DNA of 64,000 nt from NCBI GenBank assembly GCA_945860225.1, contig CAMAPT010000008.1, positions 61,803-125,802 of the forward strand, read 5' to 3'. The notes beneath the pieces are model-generated. The model had not been told where the DNA came from and searched no databases. It saw only the letters and a program-made list of their open reading frames with translations. The number at the start of each line of letters is the position of its first letter. Positions within the stretch are counted from its first letter, which is position 1. A program made the position numbers and the translations under genes. Below are positions 1 to 6,327 of this stretch, piece by piece. The stretch comes from Chitinophaga pinensis (GTDB lineage: Bacteria > Bacteroidota > Bacteroidia > B-17B0 > Aurantibacillaceae).

Positions 1-782
1 GCACTCGCGGTAAATGAAGTATTATCGCCCGCTTTCACATTGGCTTTAATTGGAGTAATGCTTGCATTTAAATTACAGCCCGTGTAAAGTGCCGTAATTT
101 CTTGTTGAGTTAAAGCACGGTCCCAAATTCCAAAATCATCAAGCTTCCCATTAAATGCGTCATAAGCAGGATGATTCATTCTTCCCATTGCTAAGTTACC
201 TGCTAATATTGGTTTACCTGTTGATGCAACTGTTCCAACCAATATTCCATCTTGGTAAAATTTGCCTGAAACACCATCGTTAGTATATACTATATTAGTC
301 CATTGATTTAAAGATTTTACTGGTACACCATAACCACAAGAAAAACCTGTACTAGTGATACTTCCCATCCATATTTTTATTGTAGAATTATCCCAACCCC
401 ATTGTGCTTGTCCTGGACCATCGCTACCCGGCCAAAATTCAAATAATCGTGGCCCGTAACAACCATTCCCTATTTTACAAACCCAAATAGAAATAGTTAA
501 TCCCGTTTGTATAGTAGATGTATTAACATTAGCATCTATTCTTGTTGCGCATCCTGAACTCGAAAAATAGTAAGCCTTATTTGCAATTCCATTTCTATCC
601 GTTGTCAATGTAGCACCATTCACTGTACCGTGATTCCCATTTCCCGAATAATCTTTGGCATCACCATCAAATCCCCAATAACCCACCAAACCATTTGTAG
701 GCAAATAACTTGGCACCGTTTGCGCCATGGTTACAGTAGCCATGCTCATGGCAGCCACTGCGCTTAATAAAATTCTCTTCAT
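1..782 (-). CDS. Secreted LamG-domain protein, N-terminal part (runs off the window)
   Basis: The reading frame is open from an ATG at 782-780 to the window edge, so about 260 N-terminal residues are present and the C-terminus is missing. It starts with a short signal peptide (MKRILLSAVAAMSM, cleavage likely after TMAQ). The mature part opens with the typical LamG/concanavalin-A-like sequence: GLVGYWGFDGDAKDYSGNGNHGT, split here as GLVGYWGFDG then DAKDYSGNGNHG, later KLDDFGIWDRALTQQEI near residue 230. Such laminin-G-like jelly-roll domains occur in exported Bacteroidota proteins that often carry a C-terminal T9SS sorting domain; that end lies outside the window and cannot be checked. Ligand unknown. 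Confidence 0.85.
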   Translation of the reverse strand, partial: MKRILLSAVAAMSMATVTMAQTVPSYLPTNGLVGYWGFDGDAKDYSGNGNHGTVNGATLTTDRNGIANKAYYFSSSGCATRIDANVNTSTIQTGLTISIWVCKIGNGCYGPRLFEFWPGSDGPGQAQWGWDNSTIKIWMGSITSTGFSCGYGVPVKSLNQWTNIVYTNDGVSGKFYQDGILVGTVASTGKPILAGNLAMGRMNHPAYDAFNGKLDDFGIWDRALTQQEITALYTGCNLNASITPIKANVKAGDNTSFTAS

Positions 783-1189
783 ATTAATTTGTATTGCGCC
801 ACTCTGTCCCGCAGAAGCGGTTATTAATAAAAATAGCGTGAGACAGTTGCTTTAATTTGGTGTAGTGGGAGTCGAAGCCCATAAAGACAAAGTAAAGCAA
901 CGCTCACGCCTTAGCGCAAGCGTTGTGCTTCAACTTTCCTGTCTTGTTTGAAATTTCGACTTTTCTACACCAGGATTGTTAGCAAACGCTAATCGGTTAT
1001 GTTAATACAGTATCGTTTTTTAATTCTCTCAAAAATACAATTTTTTGTTTCACAATTTTGTTGATTGGCAAATTAAGTTAACTCATGTTTAAGGAGCCTA
1101 ACAAACAATACCCTGTTAATTATTCATCCACAAAGACTCCTGTGCTTTTTATATTCCGCTTAATTTAGTTGAATATAATTTTAATCAAC
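783..1189. other. Divergent gap between the LamG gene and ftsX
   Basis: A 407 bp non-coding stretch. It holds the long imperfect palindrome listed separately at 858-972; the rest is AT-rich. I see no convincing ORF, and no clear TTTG/TAnnTTTG promoter for ftsX could be fixed, so promoters for both flanking genes remain unassigned. Confidence 0.6.
858..972. repeat. Long imperfect palindrome (about 115 nt hairpin)
   Basis: The ends TGGTGTAG (858-865) and CTACACCA (965-972) are exact complements. AGTCGAA (870-876) pairs with TTCGACT (955-961). Further in, GACAAAGT is partly complementary to the CTTTCCTGTC side, and AAAGCAACGCT (894-904) pairs with AGCGTTGTGCTT (919-930) apart from a small bulge. 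Together these can form a nearly continuous cruciform or RNA hairpin. No protein is encoded in it. It could be a non-autonomous mobile palindrome or a structured bidirectional terminator; with a single copy in the window this is undecided. Confidence 0.65.
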
Positions 1190-2059
1190 GTGTCGAATAA
1201 AACTACCACCAATAAATTAAAAACTTCTTCATTTACGGTCATCATCAGTCTGGCATTGGTTTTATTTATGCTCGGACTCTTAGGATTAGTGGTTATTAAT
1301 GCCAAAAAATTATCTCACCACATCAAAGAAAACATTGGTTTTCAGGTGGTATTAAAAGATACAACCTCTATGGCGGAGTTAGATTTATTAAAACAAGAAA
1401 TTAGTTCTTCGGCATTTGCCAAAAAAGTGGAGTACATCAGCAAAGAATTAGCTGCCAAAAAATTACAAGAAGATTTAGGAGAAGACTTCATCAGTTTTTT
1501 AGGCTACAATCCTTTACTTTCATCGTTAGATGTGAAATTAAATCCAGAATATGCCAATATCGATAGTTTATCTGGCTTTGAAAAACAACTCATGCAACGG
1601 CATTTTGTAAAAGAAGTCATTTACCATAAAGACATGATTAAGCAGGTAAACAGCAATGCTAAAGTCATCAGTATGTACATTTTAATATTCAGCACTTTGC
1701 TTTTAATTGTTGCCATTGCTTTAATTAATAACACGATCAGACTTTCTATTTATGCGAAGCGATTTGTTATCCGAACCATGTATTTGGTAGGTGCTACACA
1801 AGGGTTTATTCGAATGCCATTTATTTTACAAGGTATTCGTCAGGGTATCATTGCCGGTTTATTGGCCGGATTTTTACTGGCTGGATTTTTGGTATTAAGT
1901 ACACGCTATATTCCTGAGTTATTACAATTACAAGACCCTAATTTGTTAGCCTTGTTATTTGGTGGAATCGTCACGCTAGGCATCCTGATTTCCGGATTAA
2001 GCGTTGCACTATCGGTAAGTCGTTATTTAAGACTAAAAACAGACGACTTATATTTCTAA
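1190..2059 (+). CDS. ftsX: Cell division protein FtsX
   Basis: About 289 residues. FtsX is the membrane subunit that with FtsE forms an ABC-type complex controlling peptidoglycan hydrolases at the septum. The layout fits: one N-terminal membrane helix (VIISLALVLFMLGLLGLVV), an extracytoplasmic domain of about 120 residues, then three C-terminal helices; the segment LINNTIRLSIYAKRFVIRTM and the ending LKTDDLYF are typical of Bacteroidota FtsX. I chose the GTG at 1190 (MSNKTTTNKLKTSSF) over an in-frame TTG at 1169, because family members start a few residues before the lysine-rich cytoplasmic stub. No ftsE lies next to it, and the repeat cluster follows directly, so it appears to be a single-gene unit. 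Confidence 0.9.
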   Translation: MSNKTTTNKLKTSSFTVIISLALVLFMLGLLGLVVINAKKLSHHIKENIGFQVVLKDTTSMAELDLLKQEISSSAFAKKVEYISKELAAKKLQEDLGEDFISFLGYNPLLSSLDVKLNPEYANIDSLSGFEKQLMQRHFVKEVIYHKDMIKQVNSNAKVISMYILIFSTLLLIVAIALINNTIRLSIYAKRFVIRTMYLVGATQGFIRMPFILQGIRQGIIAGLLAGFLLAGFLVLSTRYIPELLQLQDPNLLALLFGGIVTLGILISGLSVALSVSRYLRLKTDDLYF

Positions 2060-2084
2060 TTTTTCGTATTGGATAGGTTTCCAA

Positions 2085-2456
2085 CTTGAGTGATTTTTTG
2101 CCATTGTTCTTGCAAAAAATTCTATCCAAAGGTTGTTCTTAGATAGTTCTCGATACGAAAATTCAAAGAGACAGAATTTTCTACTCGAACCGACAGCAGT
2201 CACCTTGAGTGATTTTTTACCCTTGGACTTGTAAAAAATTCTATCGAAAGGTTGTTCTTAGATAGTTCTTGATACAGAAATTAAAAAAGAGGCAGAATTT
2301 TCTACTCGAACCGACAGTGGTCACCTTGAGCAATTTTTAGTCCTCGCTTTTGCAAAAAATGTTATCTGATTACTCCCCTCTCCCTTTGGAGAGGGGTCGG
2401 GAGTGAGGCTGATTCTCGATACAAAAATTCAAAAGAGGCAGAATTTTCTACTCGAA
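2085..2456. repeat. Tandem ~120 bp palindromic repeat, three copies
   Basis: Units start at CTTGAG 2085, 2204 and 2325, giving periods of 119 and 121 bp; the third is interrupted and diverged. Each unit has two hairpins. Hairpin 1: ATTTTTTGC (2093-2101) with GCAAAAAAT (2112-2120) in copy 1, ATTTTTTAC (2212-2220) with GTAAAAAAT (2231-2239) in copy 2, so both arms changed together. Hairpin 2 is framed by GTTCTCGATAC and CTACTCGAAC, at 2146-2190, 2265-2311 and 2412-2456, with a GAAAATTC/GAATTTTC type inner stem. The stretch between ftsX and the next gene contains nothing else coding. A related single hairpin lies at 3728-3767. Confidence 0.85.
2375..2396. repeat. C-rich/G-rich hairpin inside repeat copy 3
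   Basis: CCCCTCTCC (2375-2383) pairs perfectly with GGAGAGGGG (2388-2396) around a four-base loop. It sits in the third repeat copy where copies 1 and 2 carry the GGTTGTTCTTAGATAG segment, and its base composition differs sharply from the AT-rich surroundings, so it looks like an insertion of a second short palindromic element into the first repeat family. Confidence 0.6.
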
Positions 2457-2527
2457 AAAACCGTAGGCTAACTTATAAAACAACGTCTATTCATCCTATA
2501 CTTTCTGCCTCTTTCTGATAAATATGG

Positions 2528-3673
2528 TTAAAGTCGTTCGTTTTCTAATACAAACAATTGGATTTGGCAAAGTGTATTTAGCAATTGATAATTAGAATGT
2601 TTAACTAGGGTTAAATTATCGGCATCATCGATAATGTTTTCAATAGAATATATCATCTCATGTTTACTTGCCAACTTATTGTAATCATCAATTTGAGTCT
2701 TTAAACTAAACAATAATTTTTCTCCTTCGCCTTTTGCATCAAAACTTTCACCTAAATGGCTTTCCTGAATTAGAATATGTTTCTCCTCAAAATCCTTAGG
2801 AATACTCGCCTGTCCGATTTCATCCTTTAATACTAGCTCTTTTAATTTAGCACAATTTGATAAAATACCTTCCGAAACCCTATAAAGCTCAGCATGTTGT
2901 TTAGTTGTATCTCTCGGCATAGTTTTCATGTGAGAAACCAATTCTTCAAACTGCAAGTAATGTTTTAATTTTGAGCGGTTCACATGCGAACTCGATCTCA
3001 CATTGGTGAGTGCAAACAACATACCACCGGCAGCAATTAAAATAATAGTAGTAATGATCGTGTTAACCTTTGTATCGGGGTTTCTGATTCCTGAAAAAAA
3101 GTATAACGGAATAAACACAAATAATAATAAACCCAACGCCATAAACCACATTACATTAGCTCCGGGCCAGTGCATAATTTTAAATAACGACGAAAGACTG
3201 AATAAAATACCAAATATGGTTCCAACGGCAATCATCATTTTATCTTTCACCGTACTTACTTCTCTTGACTTTAAAACAAATAAAAGCGGCAAAAACACTA
3301 AACTAATGGTTATCATGGCTAGCAATAATATAGCACTTGCCCCGGGCCAATGCATCATTTTAAAAATTGAGCCTGCTATAAATCCAAAAACGGAAAATGT
3401 TCCGCTATAAATCATTATTTTTTTCATGGTGTAATAGTTTTTGTAAGTTAATAATTGGAGTGTTTCTTCTTCAATTTCCCATAGAGCATCTTTGTAAAAT
3501 GTTTTCACGGTTTTTTGGTAGAAGTTCTCGAAGTCTCCATTTTCTTCGAGATTGTTTTCAATGACGCAACAAATATGATCTAATAGGTTTTGCTGCAGGC
3601 TCTCCATCTCAACGCCACGTGCACTAATGTCGTTAAGTATATAGTCTATTTGTTGATCACTGATTCGGTACAT
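2528..3673 (-). CDS. Membrane protein with two GldL-like HWPG modules and an N-terminal PadR-partner-like domain
   Basis: 381 residues. Residues 1-80 are a soluble helical domain (ISARGVEMESLQQNLLDHIC) resembling the short domains that precede membrane parts in PadR-associated proteins (HAAS/permease-prefix type). Residues 83-225 hold membrane helices in two near-copies exactly 60 residues apart: FKMMHWPGA (104-112) and FKIMHWPGA (164-172), followed by an extra helix at 205-225. FKxMHWPGA is the signature of the GldL N-terminal membrane hairpin of the T9SS/gliding motor. The C-terminal 150 residues are soluble and helical, with no recognised domain. It is not GldL: no gldM is adjacent, and the residue 19 positions after the motif His is hydrophobic rather than Glu. 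It lies 104 bp downstream of padR on the same strand, so it is a probable PadR target. Function unknown. Confidence 0.75.
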   Translation of the reverse strand: MYRISDQQIDYILNDISARGVEMESLQQNLLDHICCVIENNLEENGDFENFYQKTVKTFYKDALWEIEEETLQLLTYKNYYTMKKIMIYSGTFSVFGFIAGSIFKMMHWPGASAILLLAMITISLVFLPLLFVLKSREVSTVKDKMMIAVGTIFGILFSLSSLFKIMHWPGANVMWFMALGLLLFVFIPLYFFSGIRNPDTKVNTIITTIILIAAGGMLFALTNVRSSSHVNRSKLKHYLQFEELVSHMKTMPRDTTKQHAELYRVSEGILSNCAKLKELVLKDEIGQASIPKDFEEKHILIQESHLGESFDAKGEGEKLLFSLKTQIDDYNKLASKHEMIYSIENIIDDADNLTLVKHSNYQLLNTLCQIQLFVLENERL

Positions 3674-3727
3674 ATTATTTTTATCATTTTTTCACTTCGA
3701 GTGCGACGAAAGGGCGTATCGACAAAT

Positions 3728-3767
3728 GTTCTCGATACAGCGCAAAAAAGACAGCGCTTACTCGAAC
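3728..3767. repeat. Single copy of the TTCTCGATAC...TACTCGAAC hairpin
   Basis: The flanks GTTCTCGATAC and TACTCGAAC match hairpin 2 of the 2085-2456 repeats, but the inner stem is AGCGC/GCGCT instead of GAAAATTC/GAATTTTC. It lies between padR and the HWPG membrane gene, in the presumed transcript, where it could act as a processing or attenuation hairpin. Confidence 0.65.
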
Positions 3768-3777
3768 TGATAGGGTG

Positions 3778-4119
3778 TTAAACTGTCTTTGTTTTAATAT
3801 CTAACAAAAATTGCATGGTTTCCATAAAATCAGCCAACTCGCTTACTTTTTCTTTAGTTTTATTTTTACCACTTGGGCTCAAACTATAATATTTCCTGAC
3901 ACGCTTTCCTATATATTCGGTTTCAATCGTTACTAATCCATCACTCTCTAGTGCATGCAAAGTTGGATATAAAGCACCTTCGGTAATTTGAATTTTATCT
4001 AGGGTTAATTCTTTTACTTTTTGAGTAATTTCATAACCATACATTTTTTTATTGTCGGCTAATAGTTTTAAAACAATGGTTTTAAGTGTTCCTTTTATTA
4101 ATTCTGAGGAGTAAATCAT
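3778..4119 (-). CDS. PadR-family transcriptional regulator
   Basis: 113 residues, the length of a minimal (subfamily-2-like) PadR repressor. The winged helix spans residues 5-85: ELIKGTLKTIVLKLLADNKK, then MYGYEITQKVKELT and the typical ITEGALYPTLHALESDGLV, ending with a wing YIGKRVRKYYSLSPSG. A C-terminal helix (residues 85-110) would make the dimer contact. PadR proteins usually repress their own operon and respond to small ligands or envelope stress. The next gene downstream is the HWPG membrane protein, and a dyad overlaps the padR -7 box, so autoregulation of the pair is likely. The effector cannot be told from the sequence. Confidence 0.9.
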   Translation of the reverse strand: MIYSSELIKGTLKTIVLKLLADNKKMYGYEITQKVKELTLDKIQITEGALYPTLHALESDGLVTIETEYIGKRVRKYYSLSPSGKNKTKEKVSELADFMETMQFLLDIKTKTV

Positions 4120-4143
4120 AACACAATAACTTTATACTTAAGA

Positions 4144-4170
4144 CAAAGATACATAAGTTTCCAATGTATC
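4144..4170 (-). promoter_or_regulatory. padR promoter -7 box with overlapping operator dyad
   Basis: On the minus strand TATCTTTG (4151-4144) matches the Bacteroidota -7 consensus TAnnTTTG about 25 bases before the padR ATG. GATACAT (4148-4154) and ATGTATC (4164-4170) are exact complements separated by nine bases, and the dyad overlaps the -7 box. PadR-family operators are commonly dyads built on ATGT/ACAT half-sites, so this is a good autoregulatory site candidate. A matching -33 TTTG is not clear. Confidence 0.6.
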
Positions 4171-4299
4171 AGATTATTATGCTTAAAAAAATTTTTAATT
4201 AACTGAAAAACAATACGATATAATTTATTTTTTGTTTTACAATTTTAATATTTCAATTTTGACAGTGCAAAATTTAAAAAAACAGATAACCATAACTAT

Positions 4300-5679
4300 A
4301 TGAACACAAATAAAATTGGTAAATATTTTTTAGGAGGAAGCTTAATTTATTTAGTTGTAATCATCTTGATATTAATTTTATTTGAAGATAGCGTTGAATA
4401 TTTATCGGGTACTGTTAAGGTATTTTCCATCTTATTTTTACTACTTTCATTTTTCACAAGTATTACCATGATTTATTACAATTCTTCTATTGAAAAAAGA
4501 AGAAAGGCCATCATCATAACTACTTTCGTTTCCGTTATATTTTTTTCATCAGCAATTGTCGGTAAACTATATGTTTTTCCGGGTACAAATATGATAGGAA
4601 TTTTAGGTATTTTTTTATTCTCTTTTTCTAGTTTACCCTTAATTATAAAAACACGATATGAGAAACGAAAAACGCTTTTAAATAATAAAATATTATTGCT
4701 AAGTTATGTAGACTTATTTTCTGTGATCCTGATTACTATGGGGCTACTGTTCAGATACATGCATTGGCCTGGATCAGTAATAATGATAATTGTAGGATCA
4801 TTAGCATTAATGCTTACTTTGATTGGATGGAATATTTCATTTAAGAAGGAAGTTAAATTACGAGCCATTGCAGAAGACAGATTAAAAGAATCATTCAGAG
4901 AAATTGAAGAAAAACATATTGTAATTGAAGAGAAAAACAAGGAAATTACAGATAGCATTAATTACGCGAAACGCATTCAAGAAGCTATTTTTCCATCATT
5001 TTCATTTATAAAAAAACATTTGCCTAATTCGTTTATTTATTATCAACCAAAAGACATTGTAGCAGGTGATTTTTATTGGGCAGAAAAAATTGGTGATACA
5101 TTTTTTATTGCCGCTGCTGATTGCACAGGTCACGGAGTTCCCGGGGCATTAGTTTCTGTGGTATGCTATAATGCATTAAATAGATCTGTGAATGAATTTA
5201 AATTAACAGAACCCGGATTAATTTTGGATAAAACTCGCGAATTAGTTTTAGAAAGTTTTTCTAAAAATGGTGAAGATATTAAGGATGGAATGGATATTTC
5301 TTTATTAAGCATAAAGAGAGAAACTGTAAAATGGGCTGGTGCTAATAATCCATTATGGTATTATCAAGACAATCAATTGAAAGAAATAAAAGCCAACAAA
5401 CAACCAATTGGCAAAACAGACAATCCTAACCCTTTTACCACACACACCCTTTTGCTTCAAAAAGAAGATTCGTTATATCTGTTTACGGATGGTTTTGCCG
5501 ATCAGTTTGGTGGACCAAAAGGCAAAAAATTTAAATACAAACAATTAGAAGAATTGCTTATTAATTCGAACCACCTAAATTTTAGTAATCAACATAAAAT
5601 GTTAGAAACATCTCTAAATAATTGGAAAGGGAACCTAGAACAAGTAGATGACATTTGTATCATTGGAATTAGACTTTAA
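4300..5679 (+). CDS. Membrane-bound SpoIIE/RsbU-type PP2C phosphatase with HWPG motif
   Basis: 459 residues. Residues 1-185 form about six membrane helices in which a GldL-like motif appears once well preserved, FRYMHWPGS (151-159), and once degenerate, GKLYVFPGT (88-96), 63 residues apart. A coiled-coil signalling helix follows (190-230, EEKHIVIEEKNKEI). Residues 235-459 are a SpoIIE-type serine phosphatase: metal-binding Asp 257 in VAGDFYW, Asp 274 in ADCTGHGVPGA, Asp 397 in FTDGFADQ, and VDDICIIGI at the end. Members dephosphorylate anti-sigma antagonist (STAS) proteins or act in other partner-switching circuits; no STAS or anti-sigma gene is nearby, so the substrate is unknown. It is divergent from padR with 180 bp between them. 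Confidence 0.88.
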   Translation: MNTNKIGKYFLGGSLIYLVVIILILILFEDSVEYLSGTVKVFSILFLLLSFFTSITMIYYNSSIEKRRKAIIITTFVSVIFFSSAIVGKLYVFPGTNMIGILGIFLFSFSSLPLIIKTRYEKRKTLLNNKILLLSYVDLFSVILITMGLLFRYMHWPGSVIMIIVGSLALMLTLIGWNISFKKEVKLRAIAEDRLKESFREIEEKHIVIEEKNKEITDSINYAKRIQEAIFPSFSFIKKHLPNSFIYYQPKDIVAGDFYWAEKIGDTFFIAAADCTGHGVPGALVSVVCYNALNRSVNEFKLTEPGLILDKTRELVLESFSKNGEDIKDGMDISLLSIKRETVKWAGANNPLWYYQDNQLKEIKANKQPIGKTDNPNPFTTHTLLLQKEDSLYLFTDGFADQFGGPKGKKFKYKQLEELLINSNHLNFSNQHKMLETSLNNWKGNLEQVDDICIIGIRL

Positions 5680-5739
5680 TTTACACTAAATATCAACAAT
5701 CAACAACCTTGATTTTGTTATTTTGTACTTTTAAGTGTT

Positions 5740-6297
5740 ATGACAAATGAAATGGTTTTACACGATGCAACTTTCAACCCGAAAGTAAAAACCTATATTT
5801 TTATTTTAGGATTATTGGTGCTATTTTCAAGTGTTATAGGCATCCTATTAGTTCCATTTTGGATATTAGGACTTGGGCAATGGTTGAGTGGAAAATATTT
5901 CAAAACCTTATCGTGCCAAATCACAAATAAAAATTTAAAATTTTCAAAGGGATTAATTTTACATATTGAAAAAACAATTCCTTTAGAAAACATACAAGAC
6001 TTGTCTTTTGTTGGTGGTCCTATACTTCGCTTCTTTGGCTTGACCCTTATTAAAATCGAAACTGCTGGTGGAGGTGGAAATCATCATCAAAATATGATGA
6101 ATATGTTGGGTATAAATAATGCCGAACATTTTAAAACACAAATTTTAAAACAGAGAGAAATGGTCATTCATCAAAAACACAGTTATGGGAATGCACAATT
6201 AACTCCATCATCAACAATAGATAATACTCAATTATTAACCGATATTAAAAACGAATTAATTGAAATTAAAAAAGTTCTAAATAAAAATAATTCTTAA
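5740..6297 (+). CDS. Membrane protein with bacterial PH (bPH2) domain
   Basis: 185 residues, 60 bp after the phosphatase gene. Residues 18-50 form a membrane hairpin (FILGLLVLFSSVIGILLVPF). Residues 55-110 look like the YdbS/YdbT-type bPH2 domain: SCQITNKNLKFSKG, IPLENIQDLSF and FFGLTLIKIETAGG are the usual strands and turns. The C-terminal 60 residues are a polar linker and helix. Such proteins are anchored in the inner membrane and are linked to envelope stress in several phyla, but a molecular activity is not established. It ends 30 bp before dnaE and may share a transcript with it. Confidence 0.8.
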   Translation: MTNEMVLHDATFNPKVKTYIFILGLLVLFSSVIGILLVPFWILGLGQWLSGKYFKTLSCQITNKNLKFSKGLILHIEKTIPLENIQDLSFVGGPILRFFGLTLIKIETAGGGGNHHQNMMNMLGINNAEHFKTQILKQREMVIHQKHSYGNAQLTPSSTIDNTQLLTDIKNELIEIKKVLNKNNS

Positions 6298-6327
6298 TTC
6301 TACATTCTTAAATCTTAATTATAAAAG

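Noticed and set aside
2085..2456. Possible CRISPR array
   Set aside because: Only three units, period about 120 bp, no constant-length spacers and no cas genes; a palindromic tandem repeat explains it.
3003..3410. 135-codon open frame opposite the HWPG membrane gene
   Set aside because: It repeats APGQCIILN in step with the antisense of the HWPG motif, so it mirrors the real gene.
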